Shown here: positions 43,478 to 53,465 of the stretch, one piece after another | Numbering within the stretch: position 1 is the stretch's first letter | Layout of the letters: each line of letters begins with the position of its first letter | Translations under genes and position numbers: made by a program | Source of the DNA: Clostridiales bacterium | Lineage (GTDB): Bacteria > Bacillota > Clostridia > Peptostreptococcales > Acidaminobacteraceae | Assembly: GCA_016342415.1 (NCBI GenBank) | Contig: JAEIOD010000002.1 | Location: forward strand, 186,001-250,000 | Reading direction: 5' to 3' | DNA: 64,000 bases | Notes under the pieces: generated by a model | What the model was told of the DNA's origin: nothing | Seen by the model: the letters and a program-made list of their open reading frames with translations, nothing else | The model's database searches: none

Positions 43478-45454
43478 ATGAAATTAAAAGTGAAGATTAA
43501 TATCCTGATATTTGTGATTACACTAATAGCATTAAGCGTTTTAGGCGGTTTATCGTATCTGAAAGTACAAACTATCTTTTCGGAAGAAGTTGAAAAACTG
43601 ACCGATTCAATGGTAGATGAACTGGCAAGCTCAATCTCTAATGATATGAAAGCCTATAGAAATGCAGGTACAATTCTGAGTAAATCAGTCAACCTCGTTT
43701 CAACAGATCGATCAAATAATGATGATGAACTGATGGTTGAATTTAAGAGTTTTATTGAAGAATTTGATAAAGTTACAAATGTATATGTAGGTTATACTGA
43801 TAAAGATTTTCATATTTATCCACCTACGGAGTTACCGGATGGTTATGATGCAACTGCAAGACCTTGGTATATAGCAGCTATGGAAGCCGGTGCTCCTGTA
43901 TGGACCGATCCATACATTAACGCGACTGACGATCTCCTGATTGCCTCTTTTGCAGCTCCCGTTTACAACGGTTCAAAGATTGTTGGTGTTTTATCGTTTG
44001 ATATTGATTTAAGTACATTAGGTGCTGAAATGAATGAAAAATCTATTTTGTCATCTGGTTATCCGGCTATTGTTGATGCAAAAGGTAATACCATGACACA
44101 TAAAGTAAAAGAGATCATTGGTAAACCTGTACCAGTTGAAGAAATTGTAGAAGCCATCAATTCTAAAGATAAAGGAACTGTCGAATATGAATTTAAGGGT
44201 GACAAGAAATTTGCATTGTTTACCAAAGCAGAAGAAACCGATTGGACTATCTTAGTAACTCTTAACAAATCTGAAATTACTGAGAAGGCAATTCCAATTC
44301 TTATCCAAATCGTTGTAGTAGCAATTGCTTCTCTAATCGGTATTTTAATAATCGGAACTGTATTTGCAAGTAAGATTGTCAAACCAATCAACCATTTAGA
44401 AGATGTAATGCAGCAGGTAAAAGAAGGTGATTTTTCTGTAAGATCATCGGTGAAAACAAAAGATGAAATTGCCGCTATGTCAGAAACATTTAATGACATG
44501 TTAGAAAATGTGACCAATTTAATTATTGAATCTAAAGATGCTTCTAATTTGGTTAATGATGCAGCAGAAAATTTAGCTACAAATGCTATGCATGCCATGG
44601 AATCAGCAAAAGAAGTAAACCTTACAGTAACTGAAATAGCTGAGGGAGCAAGTTCACAAGCTGAAGATGCAGAGCGCGGTGCTTCAATCACTCATGAACT
44701 AAACAATGAGATTGAAACATTACTACAATATATCGCGGAAATGAAAGAGCGTGCTGCTGAAGTTAAAGATCAAAATGAAATTAGTAACGAAACAGTAGCA
44801 TTATTAAACAATCGTACCAATCAAAATACCGAAGCAACCAATAAAATCGGTGATTCTATTGAGATTCTTAAAACTAAAAGTTATACCATTGGTGATATTG
44901 TTGATACCATCAGTATGATTGCTGGTCAAACAAATCTTTTGGCTTTAAATGCTTCAATCGAAGCTGCTAGAGCTGGTGAACATGGTAGAGGATTTGCAGT
45001 AGTTGCTGAAGAAATAAGAAAACTAGCTGAAGAATCAGACAATGCAGCTAAAGAGATTCAATCAAACATTGAAGCCATTCAAAGTCAAACGAATGAAACT
45101 TCAGAATTAATGATAACAGTTCATGATAGCGGTCAGCTACAATCACAAGCAGTGATAAATGCTGAAGAATCATTCAAAGTCATATTTGCAAAGATTGAAC
45201 AAATTATCGAAGTCATTGAACATGCAACAAACAAAGTAAATGATATTGCAATTAAAAAAGAAGTGATGTTAGAATCTATAGAAAATATTTCTTCTGTTTC
45301 GGAAGAAACTGCTGCTGGAGCTCAAGAAGTTACAGCATCAATGGATCTACAAACAGAAACTGTTGAAAGAGTCTCTAATTCATCAGAGGAATTAAGTCAA
45401 TTAGCAAATCGATTAACCGACTTACTAAAGAATTTCAAGACTGATAAAATATAA
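43478..45454 (+). CDS. Methyl-accepting chemotaxis protein with Cache-type sensor
   Basis: The 658-residue receptor has a membrane segment at about 7-28, a large extracellular dCache-like domain containing [14 protein letters not shown] and [12 protein letters not shown] ... WTDPYINA, a second membrane segment at about 272-296, a HAMP domain, and the cytoplasmic signalling domain. The hairpin tip reads [20 protein letters not shown], the family signature. Cache domains of this kind often bind amino acids or other small metabolites. Transcription is under the c-di-GMP riboswitch just upstream, linking chemotaxis to the motile/sessile decision. A terminator follows. Confidence 0.95.
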   Translation: MKLKVKINILIFVITLIALSVLGGLSYLKVQTIFSEEVEKLTDSMVDELASSISNDMKAYRNAGTILSKSVNLVSTDRSNNDDELMVEFKSFIEEFDKVTNVYVGYTDKDFHIYPPTELPDGYDATARPWYIAAMEAGAPVWTDPYINATDDLLIASFAAPVYNGSKIVGVLSFDIDLSTLGAEMNEKSILSSGYPAIVDAKGNTMTHKVKEIIGKPVPVEEIVEAINSKDKGTVEYEFKGDKKFALFTKAEETDWTILVTLNKSEITEKAIPILIQIVVVAIASLIGILIIGTVFASKIVKPINHLEDVMQQVKEGDFSVRSSVKTKDEIAAMSETFNDMLENVTNLIIESKDASNLVNDAAENLATNAMHAMESAKEVNLTVTEIAEGASSQAEDAERGASITHELNNEIETLLQYIAEMKERAAEVKDQNEISNETVALLNNRTNQNTEATNKIGDSIEILKTKSYTIGDIVDTISMIAGQTNLLALNASIEAARAGEHGRGFAVVAEEIRKLAEESDNAAKEIQSNIEAIQSQTNETSELMITVHDSGQLQSQAVINAEESFKVIFAKIEQIIEVIEHATNKVNDIAIKKEVMLESIENISSVSEETAAGAQEVTASMDLQTETVERVSNSSEELSQLANRLTDLLKNFKTDKI

Positions 45455-45464
45455 TTGCTATTTA

Positions 45465-45493
45465 AACCACTTCGACCTTGAAGTGGTTTTTTC
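45465..45493 (+). terminator. Terminator of the chemoreceptor gene
   Basis: A 9-bp stem (AACCACTTC/GAAGTGGTT, loop of 6) is followed by a T-run, 10 bp after the stop codon. Confidence 0.85.
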
Positions 45494-45533
45494 TTCCTTA
45501 TTAGATCAATATCATTACAAAAAAAAAAGATCT

Positions 45534-45914
45534 CTACAATCTTTGATCTATCTTTAGACCCATAAATAGGTTTAAGCTTGGGTGGTATATATGGTCACCC
45601 AATGTAACGTGTTGAATGCTACCATCTTCCAAATAACATCTACCACACTCTTGGCATATACGGACTGATTGCTTGGAAGTTTGATGTATGTCACTACTTT
45701 TAGAACTACTATTAGCAGTTCTCTCTTCACACGTTTTACATTTTAGTATCCCAAATCGTTTGAGTTCTTTCTCGCCATAAGTTTTAATCATCAGATGAAT
45801 GTTATCTTTATGAGTCGGAATTCTTAATACACTAAATTCAGTATTTATAACTGTATCTGTCTTATTCCCAATCGTACTCATATGTTTTGTATAAGAAATA
45901 GAATTAACTTTCAT
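45534..45914 (-). CDS. Unknown protein with two CxxC motifs
   Basis: About 126 residues. The middle contains CKTCEE (about 73) and CQECGRCYLEDG (about 100), a pair of CxxC motifs likely to bind zinc. The C terminus reads GDHIYHPSLNLF. I prefer the ATG at 45914, preceded by AGGAAGTG, over the frame start at 45947. The protein has no signal peptide or membrane segment. I do not recognise a family. Confidence 0.6.
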   Translation of the reverse strand: MKVNSISYTKHMSTIGNKTDTVINTEFSVLRIPTHKDNIHLMIKTYGEKELKRFGILKCKTCEERTANSSSKSSDIHQTSKQSVRICQECGRCYLEDGSIQHVTLGDHIYHPSLNLFMGLKIDQRL

Positions 45915-46026
45915 AAGATCACTTCCTGTCATTGTATTTATACCCAAATCAAACGATTTTACTCATTTGTATGTTTAATGTTTAACAATATAGGTGGTGA
46001 TTTCAGAGATCTAAGTCCAATATTTT

Positions 46027-46065
46027 ACAAAAAAAGTTATGGATTCAAGAATCAATCCATAACTT
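46027..46065 (-). terminator. Terminator of the purK-purE operon
   Basis: A 12-bp stem (AAGTTATGGATT/AATCCATAACTT, loop of 8) is followed on the minus strand by seven T residues, about 30 bp after the purE stop. Confidence 0.8.
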
Positions 46066-46096
46066 ATCATTTAACACTTATTTTTCAGCAAACGAC

Positions 46097-46609
46097 CTAT
46101 TTATCCATTTCCTTCAAATAGGCTTTATACTCAATTTTCTCAAGTTTTTCTGCTTTATCAAGCACCATTTTTTCTAAACTCTTTTTGTAAGCATCCACTC
46201 TATCATAAACACCATCATCAAAAGAGCCAATAATCTCTGCAGCTAAAATACCAGCGTTTTTTGCACCATTGATTGCTACTGTTGCAACTGGAATTCCCGG
46301 CGGCATCTGCACAATTGAATAAAGAGAATCAATACCGTTAAGTGTACTTGTTTTTACTGGTACACCAATAACCGGTACTGAGGTCATCGCAGCAACCATT
46401 CCAGGAAGATGTGCAGCACCACCTGCTCCAGCGATAATCACTTTTATACTTCTTTCTCTAGCAGTTTTTGCATACTCTACAAGTCTGTCTGGTGTTCTAT
46501 GAGCTGAAACAACTGTTAGTTCGTATGGTATATTGATTTCATCCAAAAACTCTGCCGCTGCTTTCATTACTGGAAGATCTGAATCACTTCCCATGATAAT
46601 ACCAATCAT
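46097..46609 (-). CDS. purE: N5-carboxyaminoimidazole ribonucleotide mutase
   Basis: The 170-residue protein begins [15 protein letters not shown], with the catalytic SAHRTPDRL near residue 42 and [14 protein letters not shown] near residue 70. It isomerises N5-CAIR to CAIR, working after PurK. Its ATG overlaps the purK stop by one base. This pair is separated from the main purine operon by about 15 kb. Confidence 0.97.
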   Translation of the reverse strand: MIGIIMGSDSDLPVMKAAAEFLDEINIPYELTVVSAHRTPDRLVEYAKTARERSIKVIIAGAGGAAHLPGMVAAMTSVPVIGVPVKTSTLNGIDSLYSIVQMPPGIPVATVAINGAKNAGILAAEIIGSFDDGVYDRVDAYKKSLEKMVLDKAEKLEKIEYKAYLKEMDK

Positions 46610-47763
46610 TATTCTCCTCCTACAATTCTTATGCTTTCATATGCCAATCTCGCTTCTTCTCTAATCGTTTCAATATCTTCACCTATAACTGTTAAGTGTC
46701 CCATTTTTCTACCTGGCTTTGACACTTTTTTGCCATAAATATGCACCTTCACTCTAGGATTTTTATAAGTTTTCTCAATGCCTTCTATAATGGTTTTACC
46801 TTCTTGTCCTGTTCCTAGAATATTTTTCATTACAATCGAACTTCTCAACTGAACATCGCCTAAAGGTAATCCTACAATGGCTCTAATGTGTTGCTCATAT
46901 TGTGAGGTCAATGTACCTTCAATTGTATAGTGCCCAGAATTATGTGGTCTTGGAGCAACTTCATTCAAGTAAACTTCTCCATTCGCATCTACAAACATTT
47001 CTGTACAGAACATCCCTACACCTTCAAAAATTTCCATGACCGCATGAGCCATTTCCATTGCTTTTTTTTCACTTTTTCTTTCAAGTTCAGCAGGAATAAT
47101 TGTTTCATCGAGAATACTATCAATATGAATATTTTCAGCTACAGGGTAAACAGCTATTTCACCATTAATACCTCTACAAGCAAGGACTGAGATTTCTTTT
47201 GTAAAGTTTAAAAACCTCTCTGCCATTAAAGACACTTCTCCTGCACCCAAAGCTTTATATTGTTTTTCAATATCCGACTCCATTTTTACAACGGCATTCC
47301 CTTTACCGTCATACCCTCCAGTAGTCGCTTTTAACATAAATGGGTATCCAAATTGTTTGCCTGCCATTTTCAAATCTTCTATATCATCAACTTTAATAAA
47401 TTCAGGCATCAGTATACCTGCATCTTTTAAACAACATTTCTGAGTGTACTTATCTTGAATAATTTTTAAACTTCTTGCAGTAGGATAAACTTTATGTCCT
47501 TCTTGTTCAAGTTCCTCAAGAAAATCAGCATGAATATGTTCAAACTCATATGTTATTACATCTACTTTCTTTGCTAATTCTTCATAGGCTTCTTTGCTAT
47601 GAAATGATGCTATAATATGCTCATCACTAATGCTATGAGAAGGACATTTCTCAGAAGGATCCAAAGTGACAACTTCAAAGCCTAATCTCTTTGCATCTAA
47701 AATCATCATTTTCCCAAGTTGTCCGCCACCTATAATACCAATTTTCTTATTTAAAGAATTCAT
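46609..47763 (-). CDS. purK: N5-carboxyaminoimidazole ribonucleotide synthase
   Basis: About 384 residues. This ATP-grasp carboxylase begins [20 protein letters not shown]. Further motifs are [16 protein letters not shown] and [16 protein letters not shown] near residue 265. It carboxylates AIR with bicarbonate and ATP. I use the ATG at 47763, with GGAGGG 6 bases before, rather than 47784. First gene of the purKE operon, behind a good promoter. Confidence 0.96.
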   Translation of the reverse strand: MNSLNKKIGIIGGGQLGKMMILDAKRLGFEVVTLDPSEKCPSHSISDEHIIASFHSKEAYEELAKKVDVITYEFEHIHADFLEELEQEGHKVYPTARSLKIIQDKYTQKCCLKDAGILMPEFIKVDDIEDLKMAGKQFGYPFMLKATTGGYDGKGNAVVKMESDIEKQYKALGAGEVSLMAERFLNFTKEISVLACRGINGEIAVYPVAENIHIDSILDETIIPAELERKSEKKAMEMAHAVMEIFEGVGMFCTEMFVDANGEVYLNEVAPRPHNSGHYTIEGTLTSQYEQHIRAIVGLPLGDVQLRSSIVMKNILGTGQEGKTIIEGIEKTYKNPRVKVHIYGKKVSKPGRKMGHLTVIGEDIETIREEARLAYESIRIVGGE

Positions 47764-47788
47764 TTTACCCTCCAATTCATACACTGTA

Positions 47789-47817
47789 AGTGTACAAAAT
47801 CCTTGATATTACGTCAA
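47789..47817 (-). promoter_or_regulatory. Promoter of purK-purE
   Basis: On the minus strand TTGACG and TACACT are 17 bp apart, about 20 bp before the start codon. The leader is too short for a riboswitch, so control, if any, is by a repressor. An interrupted inverted repeat CTAGAT ... ATCTAG lies just upstream. Confidence 0.65.
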
Positions 47818-48002
47818 CTAGATTGCATAAATCAATGAACATCTAGAGGTAATAACTAAAGTCTATTAGCTTATTTAGAGCATTGTACTAAATCGATTTT
47901 TTAGATTCTATAATTTATTCATATTATAAGTTTATATGCATATATTATTTTCTTAACATTTTGCTTAAAACTGTTTATAACATGTAAATAAAAGTAAACC
48001 TA

Positions 48003-48147
48003 TGATATAATTCAATAGGAAATAATTGAATTTTCTATCAAATTGGGGTTTAAGTGTGAAAACACAAAAATAAACATCCAAACTAGAAATAAGGTATTGG
48101 TTTGATTATTGACTTATTTCTTTAAGATAAAAACATTGACTGTCAAT
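48003..48147 (+). promoter_or_regulatory. Extended -10 promoter and structured leader of unknown type
   Basis: TGATATAAT (48003-48011) is an extended -10 element. Downstream are consecutive hairpins: TTGG/GTTTA ... TAAAC/CCAA enclosing GTGT-GAAA-ACAC with a GNRA loop (48043-48081), GAAATAAG ... CTTATTTC (48086-48120) and ATTGAC-T-GTCAAT (48135-48147). Nothing coding is present in the roughly 600 bp between purK and the next gene. I cannot match it to a known riboswitch. Confidence 0.45.
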
Positions 48148-48360
48148 CAAGCGATTAATTATCTCATGATATCAATTATAAGTATATGGACGTAAAATTC
48201 CAATAATCAGGTTTGCATCATTAACTACGCATAAATACACAGAATAGGGTTATCCCTCTTTTATTCTAGTAGTTTGTCTCTGTCATTATACTTATATAAA
48301 ACTAATGAGGTTTTAATAAATTATTTAGACACGACAAAGTGGCGTGTCATGGAGGTAAAT

Positions 48361-48822
48361 ATGTATTACAAATTTTCAAAATCAGCGAAAGCTATAATAA
48401 TTCTTAATGTAGTTTTATGTTTAGTTATTGGTATTATGCATAGTTACAATGTTCATAGGCTTAATGAAAGCAATGAAATAATTTATAACTATATGGAAGA
48501 GAATAATGTAATTAAAGAAACAGCTATACGACTGCTGGAAAAAGATGGCGTGGAATTATTTGTTGGTAAGGAATTTACTACTTATTTTGGGGTGCTTGTA
48601 TCTTTTTTATCACTAATTCTTTTATATGTATATGGAAAACATAATGGCTTTATCGTAGGGTTTTTTGCAGCCTTCTTTTGTGTGTTTACATCACTCATAG
48701 GTGGTATGCTATTGTTTTATATTATGTTTTCTGGAAAAAGTGAAACCACCCAATATAGACAGGTCACCTCAATAAAAAATGAATGGGAAAAGTTTATTCA
48801 TAATAAAAGTAGTAATAATTAA
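48361..48822 (+). CDS. Small membrane protein of unknown function
   Basis: About 153 residues, starting at the ATG at 48361 behind GGAGG; the longer frame from 48274 ignores this site. Membrane segments lie at about 11-29, 62-78 and 84-106. The loop between the first two is polar and helical (NESNEIIYNYMEENNVIKE). No family recognised. Transcription probably starts about 340 nt upstream, giving a long structured leader. Confidence 0.65.
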   Translation: MYYKFSKSAKAIIILNVVLCLVIGIMHSYNVHRLNESNEIIYNYMEENNVIKETAIRLLEKDGVELFVGKEFTTYFGVLVSFLSLILLYVYGKHNGFIVGFFAAFFCVFTSLIGGMLLFYIMFSGKSETTQYRQVTSIKNEWEKFIHNKSSNN

Positions 48823-48926
48823 TACTGCTGAGGAAAACTAAAATTCTTTTACAACTTAAACTGGGTGTGTAAATGTTATTATTTTTAAAGCATACAGATT
48901 AAACATACTATATACAGATACAAAAC

Positions 48927-48968
48927 AACCCTACAAGCCTACTTTATATGGTCTGTAGGGTTTTGTTA
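48927..48968. terminator. Terminator after the small membrane protein gene
   Basis: A 9-bp stem (AACCCTACA/TGTAGGGTT) with an 18-base loop is followed by a T-rich run. Confidence 0.6.
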
Positions 48969-49062
48969 TTCTATTGCATCTTTACACTCCTAAACGCTAC
49001 TGTTTACTTTCTTAACCTCTTTAATACATGCTAATAAATCTCATATCAGTTACTTATAAAAA

Positions 49063-51486
49063 TCATTGGGATTTAGAATTTTTACATAGTGTTATCGCAT
49101 CCTCTTCACTCATAGGTTTATTAAAATAATAACCTTGCAATACATCACAGTCATTATCTTTCAGTATGTCAACCTGCTCAATCGTTTCAACACCTTCAGC
49201 TACGACTGTTAAAGACCTTTTATGAGCAAGATGTATTATCGTCTTTGCAAAATCATCATCTTCAACCACATGATCAATAAATGATTTATCAATTTTAATG
49301 ATGCTAACAGGCATTTTACTCAAGTAACTTAATGATGAATAACCTGTTCCAAAATCATCCAAAGCAATTCCGAACCCAGCATTTCTTAGCTTTTCTACAA
49401 CATTTGCTCCACTATCAATAGAATCAATTAAAATGGTTTCTGTCATTTCTAAAACAATCATTTCAGCTGGTATATCAAGGTCCTTTAACATACTCAATAG
49501 GCGATTGTAAAAATCATGACTAAGCAGTTGTATTATTGAAATGTTAATCGAAACAGTAACCAACTCATCGGATAACATATTTACTTTTTTAGCGAATTTA
49601 AAAGCTTCCTTGATAATCCAATCTCCTAAATCAATAATCAATCCCATAGATTCAACTTGAGTGATTAGTTTATAAGGACTCACTTGACCATATTCTTTAC
49701 TAAACCATCTGATTAACGCTTCATATCCAGCCAAACTGAAGTCATGTGTATTATAATAGGGTTGATAATTTAAATAAAACTCATTATTAGACAATGCTTC
49801 TTTGATCGCATTTTGAAACGCCATTTTTTCTTCTAAGTTTAGATCTAATTCTTTACGATATAATCTAACAAGATTTCGACCAGAATCTTTAGCATCATAA
49901 AGTGCTAAATCGGCCTTTTTTATCAAATCCATATGCGTTGATCCATGATCTGGAAAAAGAGAACCTCCAATACTGACTGTCAGATAGAATTTTTTTTCTT
50001 CGATAATGACTGGAAACATAAAAGATTCTTGTATTTTTTGTGCAAAACTCATTAATTCTTCTTCAGTACATTGAGACATTACAATTAAAAATTCATCTCC
50101 ACCAAAACGTCCAATTTCAACATTTTTATGATTTTGATTCAATAGTATTTTTGCTGTTGCCATAATAACTAGATCTCCTAAATCGTGACCGTATGTATCA
50201 TTAATAAATTTAAAATTATCTACATCAAGAAATAAAACACCCACTCCCGATTCCTGTTCAACATACTCTTCAATTGTTTTTGTAATGGCGAATCTATTTT
50301 TTATGCCGGTTAATAGATCATTATAAACCAGATCATTGATTTGATCGGTTTGAATTCTTATTTTTTCATAACTGGTGTTTATTTCGTCATATGCCTTTGT
50401 TTTGTCCGATAACAACTGATCTGACTTATCTCGTTCTGTTTTGACTTCAAGTATCAAGCTTTTAATATGATTGATCATTGAATTAAAAACAAGCGCGGTT
50501 TGGCCAATCTCATCACGACCCATATCATCATCTATTTCACTTAACACGTCGTCACCAGTCAATAACATTGTTTTATTAATAATCTTCAACCTTGAGCTGA
50601 TTGATTTTGACATATTGTAATTTAAAACCAAAAGCACCGATACTATTAGGATAACAAATGTTAAGATGAAAATGATTTTTTCCCAAAAGTCATATGACAA
50701 AACATCATTATCAAGTAGAACATACAGTTTCCAATTACTGAAAAAATAATCATTTCCAAGTTTTTTTACATGAATACTTTTATCTATGAAAGATAATTGG
50801 TTAAACTTCTCCAAATCAATCTCATAATTACTCGACACGATGCTGTCATGCGGATCTACAATATAAGCTTTTCCCTTTAAATCTAACAATAACTCATTGT
50901 TTAATACCAACATAAACTTATTGGAATTTAAAACAACTTTTATAAAGGACTGACTATGATAATCTCTGGCATTTAAGGACTTTGTTAATACAATTTCATC
51001 ATTATCTCTAAAAATATTTAGGTAGTATCTTTGATTTTCAATATCCTTATACCACTTTAATTCTTTTACATCGCTTAAAGGTTTAAAATAATCACTGGAA
51101 TAATCCAAATGACTACCATCCACATAAACAATAATATCTTTTATCAATTCATCAGAATAAATGTCCAAAGCAATTTTTGATTCTATTTCCTGTTGCAATT
51201 CATCATTAAAAGTATCAGAGTCTATTAAATTTAATAAGTCGACATTTTTTAGATACCCCTGAATTACATTTTCTGCATTTGATAAATGGATGCTCACATC
51301 AAAATGTAACTTCTCAACAACAGAATCAATCGTTACATCTTTTCTAGTTTCAAACTCATCTTTCATTTGAGAAAAAACTAATAACAGCAGTATTGCAATA
51401 GGCAATATTGCACCAACTATTGTTATAAATAATAATTTTTTATTTATACTTATATTATTTAAAATACTCTTAAATTTTGACTTCAT
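49063..51486 (-). CDS. Membrane GGDEF-EAL protein (c-di-GMP synthesis/degradation)
   Basis: The protein has 807 residues. Membrane segment at about 18-38, extracytoplasmic sensor at about 40-265, second segment at about 272-295, HAMP linker, GGDEF domain (GRFGGDEFLIVM, near residue 465) and EAL domain. EAL catalytic motifs are complete: YEALIRWF, LEMTETILID, ALDDFGTGYSSL, IKIDKSF, VVAEGVET and GYYFNKP. The GGDEF site is intact, but no RxxD inhibitory motif precedes it. The protein may be bifunctional, or its GGDEF may be regulatory. It lies 10 bp downstream of a sugar-binding lipoprotein gene, its probable ligand-delivery partner. Confidence 0.93.
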   Translation of the reverse strand: MKSKFKSILNNISINKKLLFITIVGAILPIAILLLLVFSQMKDEFETRKDVTIDSVVEKLHFDVSIHLSNAENVIQGYLKNVDLLNLIDSDTFNDELQQEIESKIALDIYSDELIKDIIVYVDGSHLDYSSDYFKPLSDVKELKWYKDIENQRYYLNIFRDNDEIVLTKSLNARDYHSQSFIKVVLNSNKFMLVLNNELLLDLKGKAYIVDPHDSIVSSNYEIDLEKFNQLSFIDKSIHVKKLGNDYFFSNWKLYVLLDNDVLSYDFWEKIIFILTFVILIVSVLLVLNYNMSKSISSRLKIINKTMLLTGDDVLSEIDDDMGRDEIGQTALVFNSMINHIKSLILEVKTERDKSDQLLSDKTKAYDEINTSYEKIRIQTDQINDLVYNDLLTGIKNRFAITKTIEEYVEQESGVGVLFLDVDNFKFINDTYGHDLGDLVIMATAKILLNQNHKNVEIGRFGGDEFLIVMSQCTEEELMSFAQKIQESFMFPVIIEEKKFYLTVSIGGSLFPDHGSTHMDLIKKADLALYDAKDSGRNLVRLYRKELDLNLEEKMAFQNAIKEALSNNEFYLNYQPYYNTHDFSLAGYEALIRWFSKEYGQVSPYKLITQVESMGLIIDLGDWIIKEAFKFAKKVNMLSDELVTVSINISIIQLLSHDFYNRLLSMLKDLDIPAEMIVLEMTETILIDSIDSGANVVEKLRNAGFGIALDDFGTGYSSLSYLSKMPVSIIKIDKSFIDHVVEDDDFAKTIIHLAHKRSLTVVAEGVETIEQVDILKDNDCDVLQGYYFNKPMSEEDAITLCKNSKSQ

Positions 51487-51496
51487 AGGACCTCAT

Positions 51497-52384
51497 TTAT
51501 TGTGATTTAATAGATACTAATTTTAGTTTCACTTTGATAGAAGAACTAATTTCTAATCCTTTAGAAATATCACATGCAGCTTTTATACTGTATTTGGCTA
51601 ACAGATCAGGTTGTTGCGTAATAGTACCTGCCATGTAACCATTCGAAACTGCATCTATTGCTTCTTTTGTACCATCGAATCCAATTATGGTAACAAAATG
51701 GTTTACTTGTCTTGCTGCATCCAGAATCCCTAAAGCCATTTCATCATTTGCTGCAAAAGCGACATCTATTTCATTAATTAAGTTGTCTTTTAATAATAAT
51801 AACTCAGCTTCTTTTCGATTAAAGTTTGCTATTTCGGTATATTGTACATCTATCTCATTGTCATCAAAATAGTCTGTGATACCTTGAATTCTCATGTCGT
51901 TAGCAGTTGTATCCTGAATGCCTTCCAACATCAGAATGTTATCATCTTTTCTCAATAAAGATTCAATAAATTCACCAGCCATTTGACCACCCAAATAATT
52001 ATCAGATTCAATATGGGACACTACATAACCTTTTGTGACTTGTCGGTCTACTGTAATTACCTTTATTCCCTTTTTATTAGCCAACAAAACGATGTCACTA
52101 CTTAATTCGGAATCTACAGGATTCAATATGATCACATCTATATTTTTCAAGTTGATAAAATTTTCCTTTTCTATATCTACGGAATTTTTCGAATCAAGAA
52201 TTACTAAATCTATATCAACTTTATTGGCTTCAATTTCAGCATGTTGGCTCAATTCATGAAAAAAAGGATTTTCCAAAGTTGATATCATAAACGCAATTTT
52301 ACGAGAATCTTCCAACTCAGTTTCTTCATGACACGATACTAAACTTATCATTATGACGATTATCAACATTATCATTTTTTTCAT
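51497..52384 (-). CDS. Sugar-binding lipoprotein (RbsB-like periplasmic-binding fold)
   Basis: About 295 residues. The lipoprotein signal ends in LVSC. The mature part has the Peripla_BP_4 pattern: IAFMISTLENPFFHELSQHA, VIILNPVDSELSS, GIKVITVDRQVTKG and IESDNYLGGQMAGEF. These are ribose- or autoinducer-2-type binding proteins. No ABC transporter genes are adjacent; the only downstream gene is the GGDEF-EAL receptor. It may therefore act as an extracellular sensor for c-di-GMP signalling instead of in uptake. I prefer the ATG at 52384 to a GTG at 52393. Confidence 0.85.
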   Translation of the reverse strand: MKKMIMLIIVIMISLVSCHEETELEDSRKIAFMISTLENPFFHELSQHAEIEANKVDIDLVILDSKNSVDIEKENFINLKNIDVIILNPVDSELSSDIVLLANKKGIKVITVDRQVTKGYVVSHIESDNYLGGQMAGEFIESLLRKDDNILMLEGIQDTTANDMRIQGITDYFDDNEIDVQYTEIANFNRKEAELLLLKDNLINEIDVAFAANDEMALGILDAARQVNHFVTIIGFDGTKEAIDAVSNGYMAGTITQQPDLLAKYSIKAACDISKGLEISSSIKVKLKLVSIKSQ

Positions 52385-52951
52385 ATTTACCACCCATCTA
52401 AGTCCATATATCCATTTTACATGCTTTCCAGTAGAATATAAAGCAATTGAGCCTTAAAAGAGCCATTAGGCTCTTATAAATCTAAACTTTTCAAACTGTG
52501 TATGTTCTAAATTTGAAGCTGGTAGTATTAAAAGATCTTTCATAAAGCTCTATTATTGATCAAATTACTTCATAAGACTTTATTCAGTGTTAGAATGCAA
52601 AAGTAGACAATGATGTACACCGATTCAATGAATCATAGCCGACTATTATAATTTTTCCCCTTTATTCTTCTAATAACATCCTTTTGAAAAATAAAAAAAG
52701 TCATATAATATTAGCATTGTATAATGCTTGATATCTATGACTTTAAATATTGAGTTCTCTATGATCTGGTGGAAAAGAAGCCTAGCCCTACTCCCAATTC
52801 AATATTATTAGTATCGGTATCATTTATATATTGTTCTACCGCTTACTATAGATTGTTTACCTGTAATATTGGTATTGTTTCATCATTAGTATAATTGCCC
52901 TATCGAACAAAAAAGGTTTTCATTAGCAAATTTCCAAAGCAAAACCCAGTT
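52385..52951. other. Intergenic region of 567 bp
   Basis: No gene is supported. A 7-bp hairpin (AAGAGCC-ATTA-GGCTCTT, 52458-52475) lies near the promoter side of the binding-protein gene. The terminator of the peptide-transporter operon lies at 52698-52744. The rest is AT-rich without recognisable content. Confidence 0.5.
52690..52744 (-). terminator. Probable terminator of the ABC-transporter operon
   Basis: A long imperfect hairpin, with outer stem AAGTCATA/TATGACTT and inner stem AGCATT/AATGCT, is followed on the minus strand by a T-rich run. It is about 200 bp beyond the last gene. Confidence 0.55.
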
Positions 52952-53461
52952 TTACGGTCTTACTATAAACAACAGAATCGTTGCTGGAATTGCACTTATA
53001 AATGATCCAATAAAACATACCCAATAATAATACTTTGGAATTGGATTGTCCTCTTTCGTCTTAATATAAGTATAATAATCACTGTTCATACGTTTCCCCA
53101 CCAACATCTTGGCAAATGTTTTAGCGCCAAAAACAAATGGTGACAAAATATTCATGTTATTCATCAACATCATCCAACCGATAAAAAACTCCATAATAAC
53201 AATCAACCACAGTGCATTACAGATGCCCATAAGGGATGTGTCATCCTGCCAAATAAGTGCGAACACAAAAATTGCAGCAGAAATTATGAACATAATAATG
53301 GCCATTCTAATGACTTCAATTCGTTTAGAGCGCTCATCTTCGTCTATAAATCCATTCTTAGGCTGCTCACCTATAAACTCTTTTTTTACTTCACTTTTTC
53401 CACTTTGGTCAACTATATCCGATTCAATATCATTAACAAATTTAAATTTATCATTTTTCAT
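52952..53461 (-). CDS. Membrane protein of unknown function (end of ABC operon)
   Basis: The protein has 169 residues. The N-terminal 48 residues are charged and cytoplasmic-like. They are followed by three or four hydrophobic segments (about 50-68, 76-95, 146-166) and the loop PFVFGAKTFAKMLVGKRMNS. It lies 4 bp after the preceding membrane-protein gene in the operon. I do not recognise a family. Conserved association with the transporter would be needed to infer a role. Confidence 0.65.
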   Translation of the reverse strand: MKNDKFKFVNDIESDIVDQSGKSEVKKEFIGEQPKNGFIDEDERSKRIEVIRMAIIMFIISAAIFVFALIWQDDTSLMGICNALWLIVIMEFFIGWMMLMNNMNILSPFVFGAKTFAKMLVGKRMNSDYYTYIKTKEDNPIPKYYYWVCFIGSFISAIPATILLFIVRP

Positions 53462-53465
53462 AGCT

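Noticed and set aside
44059-44691. Minus-strand 210-codon frame within the chemoreceptor gene
   Set aside because: It lies entirely antisense to a clear receptor gene and has no recognisable protein features.
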